This document shows, in pieces, positions 43,144 to 51,967 of a stretch of 64,000 nucleotides of DNA. The first letter of the stretch is position 1. The number at the start of each line of letters is the position of its first letter. Position numbers and translations under genes: made by a program. This DNA is from Pseudomonas cichorii (lineage in GTDB: Bacteria; Pseudomonadota; Gammaproteobacteria; Pseudomonadales; Pseudomonadaceae), in the NCBI RefSeq assembly GCF_015471405.1, contig NZ_BLVZ01000017.1, positions 82,345 to 146,344 of the forward strand, read 5' to 3'. Below the pieces are notes generated by a model. It did not search any database, was not told where the DNA came from, and worked only from the letters and a program-made list of their open reading frames with translations.

Positions 43144-43173
43144 TTCAACAATCCTCGTAAGCCGGGTGCTCAT

Positions 43174-43488
43174 ATGCCTGATAAACCAGACACCTGGGCC
43201 CGTTTTTACCTGGCTCTCTCCGATCCGTTATGGCAGGGCGTAATTATGGCCGCAGTCATCTCGTTCTTGCGCGTGCTGTACGACGCCAGGGAAACCAAGC
43301 CTTGGCGGATCATCCTTGAGTCTCTGATCTGTGGCTGCTTGAGCCTGGTGGCCTCGACCATCATCGAGTGGTTGGAATGGCCTGCAAGTCTTTCCGTGGC
43401 CGCTGGTGGTGCTATCGGCTTTCTGGGTGTAGCGGCTATCCGCGAGCTGATGCTCCGGATCATCAATCGCAAGGCAGATTCGGTATGA
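43174..43488 (+). CDS. Phage holin
   Basis: 104 aa from the ATG at 43174. Three hydrophobic stretches (about 16-35, 47-64, 70-90), including ESLICGCLSLVASTIIEWLEW and LSVAAGGAIGFLGVAAI, match class I (lambda S-like, three-segment) holins with a basic C-terminus. It opens the inner membrane at lysis. The Rz gene starts at a 4-bp ATGA overlap. Confidence 0.8.
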   Translation: MPDKPDTWARFYLALSDPLWQGVIMAAVISFLRVLYDARETKPWRIILESLICGCLSLVASTIIEWLEWPASLSVAAGGAIGFLGVAAIRELMLRIINRKADSV

Positions 43489-43904
43489 GCATTGAGTCAG
43501 TAGCAAAAGCGGGCACGGTCATGCGGATCATTGCTGTTGCTGTGATCATCACGATCGTCATGGCCTTGTTGATAGCTGTCCAGCAGGTGCGGGTCGTCAC
43601 TCTGCAAGGCAGTCTCGCGGTCGAGACCGAGAACACGCAGAAGGCCATGGCGGCCAACGCTGAAAGCCAGGCAACAATCACAACCCTGCGAGCCGAAGCC
43701 AAGCGCAATGCTGACTATCAGGCAGATCTGAGCAGGCGGCTCAAGGCCAGTGAACAGAAAGCCCTCAGGGCAAGGAAAGACTTTGAAGACCTCAAGCGTA
43801 ATAGCCCGGCTGTTCGTAAGTGGGCTGATCAGCCTTTGCCTGACGGCCTGCGCAAGCCAGCCAGCTCCGGTAAAGACAACGGCGGTAAGGCTGGAGCCCC
43901 CTGA
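43485..43904 (+). CDS. i-spanin, Rz-like
   Basis: 139 aa. One N-terminal membrane anchor (IIAVAVIITIVMALLIAV, about 15-32), then a long coiled coil (40-105) in the periplasm. That is the Rz/DUF2570 topology. It partners the nested o-spanin to fuse inner and outer membrane at lysis. Coupled to the holin gene by ATGA. Confidence 0.8.
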   Translation: MSIESVAKAGTVMRIIAVAVIITIVMALLIAVQQVRVVTLQGSLAVETENTQKAMAANAESQATITTLRAEAKRNADYQADLSRRLKASEQKALRARKDFEDLKRNSPAVRKWADQPLPDGLRKPASSGKDNGGKAGAP

Positions 43905-44052
43905 GCTCGTTCCCTGTGAGCGTATCAGCGAAAGCGACGAAGACGTTGTTGTGAACGGTGATCTTTGGGCGCTCAAGGATCGAGTGGTCAACCTGCTCGA
44001 CACGTGCGCTGACCAAGTGGACGCGCAGATAAAGCGCAGTCAGTCGAGGTAG
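43750..44052 (+). CDS. o-spanin, Rz1-like lipoprotein, nested in Rz
   Basis: 100 aa, GTG start, in the +1 frame inside the Rz gene and extending 148 bp beyond it. LFVSGLISLCLTAC is a signal peptide with lipobox (Cys near 34). The mature part begins ASQPAPVKT and is Pro-rich at the start, as in Rz1. The nested layout is the classical lambda one. No other start codon is available in the frame near the signal peptide. Confidence 0.8.
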   Translation: MNRKPSGQGKTLKTSSVIARLFVSGLISLCLTACASQPAPVKTTAVRLEPPELVPCERISESDEDVVVNGDLWALKDRVVNLLDTCADQVDAQIKRSQSR

Positions 44053-44054
44053 CG

Positions 44055-44393
44055 ATGCCCAGGCTAAAGACGCTCGGTTCCAGGATCAAAGAGTCATCCA
44101 CCTCAAGGGTGAATGTCGTTACGCCCGGCAGTTGGCGAAGCGGCATGACCAGCTCGCAGCGTGGGTATGGCTATAAGTGGCAGAAGGCGCGTGAGCGCTA
44201 CCTGCTCGATCATCCGGTCTGCGTGTACTGCGAGCGGCAAGGGCTGACCTCTGCTGCAAGTGTGGTTGACCACAAGATCCCGCATCGAGGTGATCAGGAT
44301 CTGTTCTGGAATCAGGGCAACTGGCAGTCGCTGTGCAAGAACTGCCACGACTCGGTCAAGCAGGCCGAGGAAGCGGCAGGCCTGGCTGGCTGA
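44055..44393 (+). CDS. HNH endonuclease of the packaging module
   Basis: 112 aa. CVYCERQG...VVDHKIPHRGD...CKNCHDS shows the two CxxC zinc pairs and the D-H of the HNH fold. HNH proteins just upstream of the terminase genes assist cos cleavage and genome packaging in HK97-type phages. It starts 2 bp after the o-spanin stop. Confidence 0.88.
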   Translation: MPRLKTLGSRIKESSTSRVNVVTPGSWRSGMTSSQRGYGYKWQKARERYLLDHPVCVYCERQGLTSAASVVDHKIPHRGDQDLFWNQGNWQSLCKNCHDSVKQAEEAAGLAG

Positions 44394-44550
44394 CGGCGGG
44401 AAACCGGCGCTGAGTCCCGATTGATGCTTGCTGGCACGCCAGTGACGTGCCGCAAAGGGTGGGGGGAGGCTAAAATATAGTAATTCTCATCTAGCTAGAC
44501 CGCCTCCGACCCCACGTACACATTTTTTCCCGTTTCAGGAAAAGTTAACC
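44394..44550. other. Candidate cos region
   Basis: 157 bp between HNH and terS without a gene. It has an inverted repeat GGCACG-ccagtga-CGTGCC (44432-44450), then a G-rich run and an AT-rich segment with CTAGCTAG. In HNH-terminase phages the cohesive-end site commonly lies here. The exact cut site cannot be read from the sequence. Confidence 0.4.
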
Positions 44551-45027
44551 ATGGCTTTAACCGACAAGAAGCGGCGGTTTGTTGACGCTTTGATGTCGGG
44601 AGCCACAAATCGCGAGGCAGCGATTGCTGCCGGATATTCAGAGAAAACCGCGTCACAGGCGGGCTCCAAGCTGGCGAAGGACCCGGCGATCCTCTCAGAT
44701 ATCGGTGCTCGACTCCAGCAGAAACAAGCGTCGAGCACTGAGGTTAAACCTGGCCAAAAAGTTAAAGGTGATCCGGCTGAGTTCGACGATTCGTCCGAGC
44801 TGTCGCTGACCCATACCGATGACCCGCGTGCCTTCCTCACCGAGTTGATGAATGCCGATCAGGCTGACATGCGCATGCGCCTGGAAGCGGCCAAGACGCT
44901 GATGCCGTATGTGCACGGCAAGGTGGCCGATCAGGGCAAGAAAGAGCAGAAGGTCGATGCCGCCAAACAGGTGGGCAGAGGGCGATACGCGCAAGGCAAA
45001 CCGCCGCTATCAGTTGTTAAGGGGTAA
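44551..45027 (+). CDS. terS: Terminase small subunit
   Basis: 158 aa. LTDKKRRFVDALMSGATNREAAIAAGYSEKTASQAGSKLAKDP is the HTH DNA-binding start of the terminase-2 (P27/Nu1-like) family, and the LTELMNADQADMRMRLEAAKTLMPYVHGK helix mediates oligomerisation. It recognises the packaging site. TerL follows 3 bp later. Confidence 0.9.
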   Translation: MALTDKKRRFVDALMSGATNREAAIAAGYSEKTASQAGSKLAKDPAILSDIGARLQQKQASSTEVKPGQKVKGDPAEFDDSSELSLTHTDDPRAFLTELMNADQADMRMRLEAAKTLMPYVHGKVADQGKKEQKVDAAKQVGRGRYAQGKPPLSVVKG

Positions 45028-45030
45028 CTC

Positions 45031-46710
45031 ATGCAATGGACAACTGCCTGCCCAGACTGGTGGCGGCGACTGGCTGCTTGTGAGTCGATCATCCCTGAGC
45101 CCCTGTTTCCCGAGGAGGCCGAAGCGAACCTTGAGGTTTTCAGAGGGCTGAAGATTGTTGATGCTCCCGGCAGCCCGACAATCGAAGCGTCCTGCGCTGC
45201 GTGGGTGATGGAGTTCGCCGCCGCAGTGTTCGGCAGCTACAACAGCGAGACCGGCGAAAGACTGATCCGCGAAGTGATGTTATGCATCCCGAAGAAGAAC
45301 AGTAAGTCGACGATAGCGGCTGGCATCATGCTTACAGCGCTGATCCGTAACTGGCGTCTTTCGGCTGAGTTCATCATTTTGGCTCCGACCAAGGAAATTG
45401 CTGACAACTCATTCATCCCGGCCAAGGATATGGTCAGCAACGATGAAGAGTTGAAGGTGCTTCTGCATGTTCAACCGCACCTGCGGTTGATCACGCATCG
45501 AGAAACCGGAGCCACTTTGAAAGTGGTAGCGGCTGACAGTGATGTGGTGGGTGGTAAGAAAGCCGTAGGCGTGCTGATCGATGAGGCTTGGCTGTTCGGC
45601 AAGAACCCCAAGGCTGCGGACATGATCCGCGAGGCTACGGGGGGGCTGCTGTCTCGCCCGGAAGGCTTCATCATCTGGCTGACGACTCAGTCGAACGAAC
45701 CGCCAGCAGGCGTGTTCAAGTCGAAACTGACTTATGCCCGAGGCGTTCGGGATGGTCGTATCGACGACAACCGTTTTCTGCCGATCATCTACGAGTTCCC
45801 GCAAGAGATGATCAAAAGCCAGGAGGCGCGTAAGCCTGAGAACTTCCACCTGGTCAACCCGAACATCAACTACTCCGTCGACCGAGCAACGCTTGAGCGT
45901 CTGCACATGCAGGCTGAAATCGACGGCGAGGCGGAGATGCGTGGGTTCTTGGCCAAGCATCTCAATATCGAGATTGGCTTGGCATTGATGTCCGACAGCT
46001 GGGTCGGTGCAGATTTCTGGGAGGCCCAAGCAAAGGAAGGAATGACGCTGGACTACCTACTTGAGCAGTGCGAAGTGGTCGTCGTCGGTGTCGATGGTGG
46101 TGGCCTCGATGACTTGCTCGGCCTTGCTGTGATCGGTCGGGTTCGTGAGTCCCGCATGTGGTTGCACTGGGCGCATGCCTGGGCCCACCCGTCAGTGCTG
46201 GAGCGCCGCAAGTCTGAGGCTCCGCGCCTGCTGGATATGAAGGCTGTCGGCGACGTAACCATCGTCGACAAGATCGGTGATGACGTGGATCAGTTGGCCG
46301 CCATCGTAGCGAGGATCAATCATGCCGGCCTGCTCGACAAGGTCGGCCTGGACCCTGCCGGTATTGGTGCGGTTCTGGATGCCCTGGCTGATGTGGAGGT
46401 CGATGAAGAACAAGTCGTCGGGATCTCGCAGGGCTGGAAGCTCACTGGTGCGATCAAGACAACAGAGCGGCGTCTCGCTGAGGGAACGCTCATTCACTGC
46501 GGACAGCCCCTTATGTCCTGGTCTTGCGGCAATGCCAAAGGCGTCCCATCGGCGAACGCTTTCCTCATCACGAAGCAGGCCTCAGGTACTGCAAAGATTG
46601 ACCCGCTTATGGCGACCTTCAACGCCGTGTCGCTGATGGCCCTCAACCCCGAGGCCCGAGGCGGCCTGGACGACTACCTCAACCACGGCTTCTTCGGATT
46701 AGTAGGCTGA
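45031..46710 (+). CDS. terL: Terminase large subunit
   Basis: 559 aa. ATPase domain with Walker A-like CIPKKNSKST near 88 and Walker B VGVLIDEAW near 182. The RNase H-like nuclease starts at VVVGVDGGGLDD near 350 with further acidic residues downstream. It is the packaging motor and head-filling nuclease of the HK97-type group. Full length. The portal follows 2 bp later. Confidence 0.94.
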   Translation: MQWTTACPDWWRRLAACESIIPEPLFPEEAEANLEVFRGLKIVDAPGSPTIEASCAAWVMEFAAAVFGSYNSETGERLIREVMLCIPKKNSKSTIAAGIMLTALIRNWRLSAEFIILAPTKEIADNSFIPAKDMVSNDEELKVLLHVQPHLRLITHRETGATLKVVAADSDVVGGKKAVGVLIDEAWLFGKNPKAADMIREATGGLLSRPEGFIIWLTTQSNEPPAGVFKSKLTYARGVRDGRIDDNRFLPIIYEFPQEMIKSQEARKPENFHLVNPNINYSVDRATLERLHMQAEIDGEAEMRGFLAKHLNIEIGLALMSDSWVGADFWEAQAKEGMTLDYLLEQCEVVVVGVDGGGLDDLLGLAVIGRVRESRMWLHWAHAWAHPSVLERRKSEAPRLLDMKAVGDVTIVDKIGDDVDQLAAIVARINHAGLLDKVGLDPAGIGAVLDALADVEVDEEQVVGISQGWKLTGAIKTTERRLAEGTLIHCGQPLMSWSCGNAKGVPSANAFLITKQASGTAKIDPLMATFNAVSLMALNPEARGGLDDYLNHGFFGLVG

Positions 46711-46712
46711 CC

Positions 46713-47927
46713 ATGGCATTCAAGTGGTACAACCCCATGACGTGGGGATTCCTCGGCTACACAGACCCGGAGACGGGCGACTACGTCGAGGTAGATCTCG
46801 AAGTCGGCGGCAAGCGCACCAAGGCGGGTATTCGCGTCACCGCCAAGACGGCACTGTCTGTCAGCATGATCTGGTCGTGCATCAAGATTCTTTCCGAGTC
46901 ATTGAGCGGTCTGCCGCTCAAACTGTACGAGGACAAGGATGGAAAGAGGTCATTGGTAGCGAGCAATGACCGCTACGCCAAGCTCATGCGTAAGCCAAAC
47001 CCCTACATGACCATGCTCAACTTCCTGAAATTTGTGGTCGTGAACATGGCTCTGCGCGGTAATGCCTTCGCTTTGATAGAGCGCAATGTGCACGGGGATG
47101 TTAAAGGCCTGGTGCCACTGGACGGCAAGACGGTGACGTTAGACACCGAAGAGGACTTGATCTACTGGGTTACTCCCAGCAAGGGGGATCCATTCCCTGT
47201 CTCGCCGGAGCACATGCTGCATTTCAAGTTGTTCAGTCTCGACGGCATCGTCGGCCTTTCTCCTATTGAGCACCAAGCGGAGACCATGGGGCTGGCCAAG
47301 GCTGGTCAGCAGTGGTCGGCGCGGTTCATGCGCAAGGGCGGCTTCACCGGCGGTTATGTCATTTATGAGCAGTTCCTCACCAAGGCCCAGCAGGCACAGG
47401 TGATGGAGAAGTTCCCCGACGTTCGCAAGGCCGATGCCGACGATATCGGCAAGATGGCCATCCTCCAAGGCAACCCAAAGATCGTTCCGGCCGGCATCAG
47501 CCAGAAGGACGCGCAGTTCATCGAGTCGCAGCAGTTTCAGGAAGAGGCCCTGGCGGGCATCTATGGCGTTCCGCTGTGGCTGGCTAACCGCGCTGGCAAG
47601 ACCTCGATCATGGGGTCGAACCTTGAGCAACAGCTCACCGGTTACATCACCTTCGGACTCAAGCCCTTCGTCGACGCGGTGGAGGACGAATTCAACGACA
47701 AAATTTATGTGGCCAATGCTCGGTTCGTGGAGTTTGCCGTCGAAGGCCTTCTGCGTGCCGATAGCGCTGGGCGGGCCACGTACTACGGCAGTGCTCTTGG
47801 GGGCTCCGGCGGCTCTGGGTGGATGACCATCAACGAAGTCCGGGTAAAGGAAAACCTGCCTCCTTTGGAAGGCGACGAATACAACCGGGTCACCCGGTGG
47901 GAGATGCAAACAAATGGCGAACCTTGA
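46713..47927 (+). CDS. HK97-family portal protein
   Basis: 404 aa. The core MIWSCIKILSESLSGLPLKLYE near 50 and KPNPYMTMLNFLKF near 90 are typical of HK97 portals, as is the GIYGVPLWLANR segment near 285. It forms the dodecameric ring at the packaging vertex. It overlaps the protease gene by 14 bp. Confidence 0.93.
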   Translation: MAFKWYNPMTWGFLGYTDPETGDYVEVDLEVGGKRTKAGIRVTAKTALSVSMIWSCIKILSESLSGLPLKLYEDKDGKRSLVASNDRYAKLMRKPNPYMTMLNFLKFVVVNMALRGNAFALIERNVHGDVKGLVPLDGKTVTLDTEEDLIYWVTPSKGDPFPVSPEHMLHFKLFSLDGIVGLSPIEHQAETMGLAKAGQQWSARFMRKGGFTGGYVIYEQFLTKAQQAQVMEKFPDVRKADADDIGKMAILQGNPKIVPAGISQKDAQFIESQQFQEEALAGIYGVPLWLANRAGKTSIMGSNLEQQLTGYITFGLKPFVDAVEDEFNDKIYVANARFVEFAVEGLLRADSAGRATYYGSALGGSGGSGWMTINEVRVKENLPPLEGDEYNRVTRWEMQTNGEP

Positions 47928-48555
47928 AGTTCCGTTTGAGCTCAAGGCCGTGGACGAGACCGGCAACTTCGAGGGCTACGCGGCGGTTTTCAACAACGTC
48001 GATCTTGGCGATGACGTGATCCTGCCGGGAGCTTTCACCCGCGTGAAGGCCACTCGCAGCGGCAAGCTCAAACTGGCGCTGTATCACGACCTGACCAGGC
48101 TGGTCGGTACTGCCGACTATACCCAGGACGATCACGGCCTGCTGCTCAAGGGGCAGGTCAATCTCAACGTCAGTTACGCCCGCGACGCTTACGAACTGAT
48201 GAAAGCCGACATCCTCGACAGCATGTCGATTGGCTTCAACACCATCAATTCGGATTTTGAAGAGCGCGCTGGGCGTCGGGTTCGGATTATCAAGGAGGCC
48301 GAACTATGGGAGGCGTCCTTCGTTCCGTTTGGCATGAACCCCGAGGCGCAAGTCCTCAGCGTCAAGTCTGACATCAGGATTTTCGAGAAGGCCCTGCGTG
48401 AACGCATGGGCCTCTCGCAGAAAGAAGCGGCGGCAGTCGCTTCGCTCGGCTACACCGCGCTGCGCCGTGATGGCGGCAGTGAGGCCACGGTGATCGTGGA
48501 TGAGCTGAAAGAAATTTCCAACCTGTTCACCCACCATTTTGGAGCATCGCAATGA
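47914..48555 (+). CDS. HK97-family prohead protease
   Basis: 213 aa. FEGYAAVFNNVDLGDDVILPGAF is the conserved start; the catalytic His lies in LALYHDLTR and the Ser in DSMSIGFN. It matures the capsid by cutting the N-terminal delta domain of the major capsid protein encoded next. The 4-bp ATGA overlap with the capsid gene fits coordinated expression. Confidence 0.93.
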   Translation: MANLEVPFELKAVDETGNFEGYAAVFNNVDLGDDVILPGAFTRVKATRSGKLKLALYHDLTRLVGTADYTQDDHGLLLKGQVNLNVSYARDAYELMKADILDSMSIGFNTINSDFEERAGRRVRIIKEAELWEASFVPFGMNPEAQVLSVKSDIRIFEKALRERMGLSQKEAAAVASLGYTALRRDGGSEATVIVDELKEISNLFTHHFGASQ

Positions 48556-49754
48556 GCGAAGTGAAAGAAGTAAAAGACGCCCTGGAGCAGCAACTGAAGA
48601 ACGGTTTCGATGGCCTGCAGAAGAAGTACGACGCAGCCATGGAAGAAGTCGAAAAGGGCAACAAGGTAACCGGTGATCTGAAGAAGCAGATCGAGGATCA
48701 GAAAGGCGAGCTGCAAAAGGTCATCGACCAGGTCGTTGATCTGGAGCAGAAGGGCGTCAAGCTGCGCGGTCAGCCCGGAGAGGGCAAGAGCTTCATCGAC
48801 ATGATCAAGGGCGATGACAGCTACAAAGCGTTGAATCAGAAGAACGCTTCGCTGGCTCATATGGAAGTGACCAAGTCCGACCTGGCCAGCATGAAGGAAA
48901 TGAAGGTCACCAGCGCTGGCGTTGTGGCCCCTGTCTATGACCCTGTCATTCAGCCAGGCATTCGTCAGGAGCTGCGCATCCGTGATCTGCTGAACGTGAT
49001 CCCCGTGTCTGCTCAGGAGTACACCTACTTCCGTGAGCTGCTGCACACCAAGGGCGCGGCACCGGTTGCCGAAGGCGGCCTCAAGCCTACAAGCAACGTC
49101 ACTTTCGAGCGCGTCACTGATCGCGTGAAGAAGCTCGCCGTCTGGATGCCGGTGACCGACGAAGCTCTGGACGATGTGCCCCAGATGTTCGCCTACCTTC
49201 AGCAACTGCTGCGTTACGACCTGAAGCTGGAAGAGGAAGCACAGATCCTCAAAGGCGACGGCACCGGCGAGAATCTGAATGGCCTGATGACCCAGGCAAC
49301 CGTTTACGACACCAACTTGAGCAAGGCCGGTGACACCGCCATCGATCTGGTGCGCCGCGCCATCTACCAGGTGCGTAAGCAGTCGAAGATGTCCGCTGAT
49401 GGCACGGTCATGACCGAACTCGACTGGATGAACATCGAGCTGCAGAAGGATGGCGAGAACCGCTACCTGTTCGCAAACCTGCAGGGCCTGGTTACACCGA
49501 TCCTCTGGGGTCGCCCGGTGATCACCTCGGACAGCATGGACGAGGGTGATGCGGATACGGGTGGTGAGTTCCTGGTTGCAAACTTCGCTCGCTCCACCAC
49601 TCTGTTTGACCGCCTCACTTTCCTGTTCAAGATGGGCCTGATCAACGACCAGTTCATTCGCAACGAGCGAGCGCTGCTTGTTGAAGAGCGCCTGGGTCTT
49701 GGCGTGCGCCGTAAAGAGGCGCTGGTGAAGGGTCGATTCCCGTCTGCAGCGTAA
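48552..49754 (+). CDS. HK97-family major capsid protein
   Basis: 400 aa. Residues 1-75 form a coiled-coil delta/scaffold domain (DALEQQLKNGFDGLQKKYDAAMEE...). The HK97 fold follows: IRQELRIRDLLNVIPV, then VTFERVTDRVKKLAVWMPVTDEALDD, LLRYDLKLEEEAQILKGDG, and LWGRPVITSD near the end. The protease site should lie near residue 110. Confidence 0.94.
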   Translation: MSEVKEVKDALEQQLKNGFDGLQKKYDAAMEEVEKGNKVTGDLKKQIEDQKGELQKVIDQVVDLEQKGVKLRGQPGEGKSFIDMIKGDDSYKALNQKNASLAHMEVTKSDLASMKEMKVTSAGVVAPVYDPVIQPGIRQELRIRDLLNVIPVSAQEYTYFRELLHTKGAAPVAEGGLKPTSNVTFERVTDRVKKLAVWMPVTDEALDDVPQMFAYLQQLLRYDLKLEEEAQILKGDGTGENLNGLMTQATVYDTNLSKAGDTAIDLVRRAIYQVRKQSKMSADGTVMTELDWMNIELQKDGENRYLFANLQGLVTPILWGRPVITSDSMDEGDADTGGEFLVANFARSTTLFDRLTFLFKMGLINDQFIRNERALLVEERLGLGVRRKEALVKGRFPSAA

Positions 49755-49767
49755 GCAACCCCACTGA

Positions 49768-49788
49768 AGGCCGGCATATTGTCGGCCT
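49768..49788 (+). terminator. Hairpin after the capsid gene
   Basis: AGGCCG (49768-49773) and CGGCCT (49783-49788), followed by CTTCATTT. Possibly an attenuator that keeps capsid mRNA in excess of downstream genes. Confidence 0.45.
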
Positions 49789-49807
49789 CTTCATTTCTGG
49801 AGGCATC

Positions 49808-50149
49808 ATGAAAATCAAGATCCTGTGGGGCTTTGTTGGCAACTCCAAGCTGCTGGGCTCTGAATCGGACAAGGTCAAGGCTGGCGCAATCTTTGATGAT
49901 GTGGACGATGAGTATGCCCACACGCTGATCGGCAAGGGCTTGGCAGTCGAAGTCGGCGCAAATGGAAAGCCGCGTATGCCGCTTGCCAAGGAGAGCAAGC
50001 CAGCGGCTCCGAAGGAAGATAAGGCCGCCGCCGAAAAGGCTGCTGCCGAGAAAGAGGCTGCGGATAAGGCTCTGGCCGAAAAGGACGCTGCGGAAAAGGA
50101 AGCGGCTGAAAAGGCTGAGGCCGATAAGGCCGCTGCAGGGGTCAAGTAA
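49808..50149 (+). CDS. Small head-region protein with an Ala/Lys/Glu-rich tail
   Basis: 113 aa. The N-terminal 50 residues (MKIKILWGFVG...GAIFDDVDDEYAHTLIGKGLAVEV) form a small beta domain. The rest is a repetitive Ala/Lys/Glu helix of about 55 residues, probably a long rod. The N-terminal part resembles the 59-aa protein at 50781-50960. Role unknown; capsid decoration or assembly is plausible by location. Confidence 0.6.
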   Translation: MKIKILWGFVGNSKLLGSESDKVKAGAIFDDVDDEYAHTLIGKGLAVEVGANGKPRMPLAKESKPAAPKEDKAAAEKAAAEKEAADKALAEKDAAEKEAAEKAEADKAAAGVK

Positions 50150-50446
50150 ATGATCGATCTGGCCACCGTGAAGGTGCACCTGCGTGTCGATGGCGATGAG
50201 GAAGACGCTTTGATCGCGGGCTACATCGAGGCGGCCATGGCGCACGTCGAGCAGCATTGCGACCGGAAGCTGGTCGAGACAGATCCTGTCGAGCCCGAGC
50301 AGATGGGATTGACCGGTGACGTCAAGCAAGCCGTCCTGCTGCTGGTTGGGCACTGGTATGCAAACCGCGAGGCGGTCGCCGTCGGGGGACTCACTGCCGT
50401 GCCTCTCGCTGTTGACCGCCTGCTCTGGTACAGGAAGCGCTTCTGA
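50150..50446 (+). CDS. Head-tail connector protein (gp6-like)
   Basis: 98 aa. MIDLATVKVHLRVDGDEEDALIAGYIEAAMAHVEQH is the hallmark start of the Phage_connect_1/HK97 gp6 family. It forms the adaptor ring under the portal. Directly follows the previous gene and overlaps the next by one base. Confidence 0.9.
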   Translation: MIDLATVKVHLRVDGDEEDALIAGYIEAAMAHVEQHCDRKLVETDPVEPEQMGLTGDVKQAVLLLVGHWYANREAVAVGGLTAVPLAVDRLLWYRKRF

Positions 50447-50772
50447 TGAGAGCAGGATCTATGCGACACCGCTGCATCCTGGCCAAGCCGGAGCGCGTGC
50501 AGAACAAGTCGGGCGGATTCGATGAGGTCTGGTCGCCGGTCGGCGAGGTCTGGGCGGATATCACACTGCCGACAGGTCGGGTAGCGCCGGTGGCCGAGCA
50601 ACTGAAGGCCACGGTCACTGCCGAGATCCGCATCCGCCCGCGTGCAGACATCGCTGCAGGTTGGCGGGTGACCGAAAAAAGGACCGGCACCACCTACCGG
50701 GTGGAGGCCACGCTACTCAACAACGAACGGGACATGCTGCGGCTGTTGTGCGCCAGCGTTCCAAACCCATGA
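50446..50772 (+). CDS. Phage head closure protein
   Basis: 108 aa. MRAGSMRHRCILAKPE...GGFDEVWSPVGEVWADI is typical of the head-tail joining (SPP1 gp16-like) family. It closes the head and links to the tail. The start overlaps the upstream stop (TGATG). Confidence 0.88.
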   Translation: MRAGSMRHRCILAKPERVQNKSGGFDEVWSPVGEVWADITLPTGRVAPVAEQLKATVTAEIRIRPRADIAAGWRVTEKRTGTTYRVEATLLNNERDMLRLLCASVPNP

Positions 50773-50780
50773 GGTGAATC

Positions 50781-50960
50781 ATGAAAATTCGTGCACTTGG
50801 CCCATTGTCCGGCGCGTCCGGTGATCGCGAGAAGGGTGAAGTCTTCACCGTCGCCAAGGACTACGGCGAAGGCCTGGTCCGTCGCGGCTATGCCGAGGAA
50901 GTGGTCGAGGCTGTGGCTGCCCCCTCGAAGCCTGGAAAAGCCGATCTGGCCAAGGAGTAG
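50781..50960 (+). CDS. Small hypothetical protein, 59 aa
   Basis: Begins MKIRALGPLSGASGDREKG and ends KPGKADLAKE, with a ribosome site GAGGTGA before the ATG. The layout (MKI, then GE-F-V, a helix, -GYAEEV, a KP-rich tail) matches the N-terminal domain of the 113-aa protein at 49808. It fits exactly between head closure and the gp10-like gene. Function unknown. Confidence 0.7.
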   Translation: MKIRALGPLSGASGDREKGEVFTVAKDYGEGLVRRGYAEEVVEAVAAPSKPGKADLAKE

Positions 50961-50963
50961 ATC

Positions 50964-51542
50964 ATGGCTGCTCGTCGATCTCGTATGTCCGGTGACTTCA
51001 AGTTGCGTCGAACCCTGCGCAACATCCACAAGACGATGGATAACGAGCTTGCGGTGGTGATGAAGGAAAGCGCCGAGCGGATATTGTCCACCATGCAACA
51101 ACTGATTCCCAAGGATACGGGCGCTGCACGAAACGCCTTGAAGATCTTTGTGACGAAGAGCGGCCTTAATGCCGAGATCGGTATTCGTGGCAAGCGTGAC
51201 ACGAAGCGCTTCTTCTACCTGCGCTTTCTTGAGTACGGCACAAAGGGCTACAGCGGATCGATTTATCGCCGCGATGACCGGGATGCTGTCGGTGGTCAGC
51301 ACACAAACAACCGGGACAAGTCGAAGCTGTCAGGTCGTCGCAATTCGTTGCGGGCCCGCGACACGAAGAACAAGTCGGACGGCACAAACTTTTTCGGCAA
51401 GTACCCTGATATTCCTGCTCGTCCTGCTCACCCATGGCTGCGCCCGGCGAAAGATGTAAATCGGGAATTTGTCTTGGCCAACATTCGCGCCGCTGTTGCC
51501 AGAACCCTGGATAAAGCCAGCGCAGGAGCAACAGATGCCTGA
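50964..51542 (+). CDS. HK97 gp10-family tail-connector protein
   Basis: 192 aa. ILSTMQQLIPKDTGAARNAL followed by FFYLRFLEYGTKGYSG is the conserved pattern of the HK97 gp10/minor tail completion family. ATG at 50964 (alternative 50985). It overlaps the next gene by 8 bp. Confidence 0.85.
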   Translation: MAARRSRMSGDFKLRRTLRNIHKTMDNELAVVMKESAERILSTMQQLIPKDTGAARNALKIFVTKSGLNAEIGIRGKRDTKRFFYLRFLEYGTKGYSGSIYRRDDRDAVGGQHTNNRDKSKLSGRRNSLRARDTKNKSDGTNFFGKYPDIPARPAHPWLRPAKDVNREFVLANIRAAVARTLDKASAGATDA

Positions 51543-51921
51543 CCCCTCCGTTGCGTTGCAAGAGGCGTTATTTGAACGGCTCGGGGCCGAGGTTTCATGC
51601 CCTGTTTACGATGGCGCGCCGATGAATGCGGACATGCCATATGTCTCGATTGACCGGGAAATCTCAACCAACATTTCGCCGATTGCTGGCAGGAAGCGCG
51701 AGCAGCGCCTGATCTACTTGTCGGTCTGGTCTGACGCCCATGGCCAGGCCGAGGTCAAGCGAGTCATCGGAGAGATTGTTGCCGCTCTGGATGAGCGCCC
51801 CTTGCCGCTGACGGTGGGGCGCGCAGTTTCAGTGCGGATCGAGCAGTACGATGCCCAGCGCGATGCTGACGGGGTTACCTACCAAGGCTCTGTCACCGTT
51901 CGCGTCATTACCACTCACTAA
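51535..51921 (+). CDS. Tail completion protein, DUF3168-like
   Basis: 128 aa from the ATG at 51535 (AGGAG upstream). VALQEALFERLGAEVSCPVYDGAP, then YVSIDRE and LIYLSVWSDAHGQAEVKRVIGEIV fit DUF3168/gpU-like tail terminators. It caps the tail tube at the head-proximal end. Confidence 0.82.
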   Translation: MPDPSVALQEALFERLGAEVSCPVYDGAPMNADMPYVSIDREISTNISPIAGRKREQRLIYLSVWSDAHGQAEVKRVIGEIVAALDERPLPLTVGRAVSVRIEQYDAQRDADGVTYQGSVTVRVITTH

Positions 51922-51967
51922 CTTCTGCCGCCTGGCAGCTTTATCCAATGCCTTTGGAGGATTACCC

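Noticed and set aside
48450..49205. 251-aa minus-strand ORF
   Set aside because: Antisense to the major capsid gene; leucine/histidine-rich shadow product.
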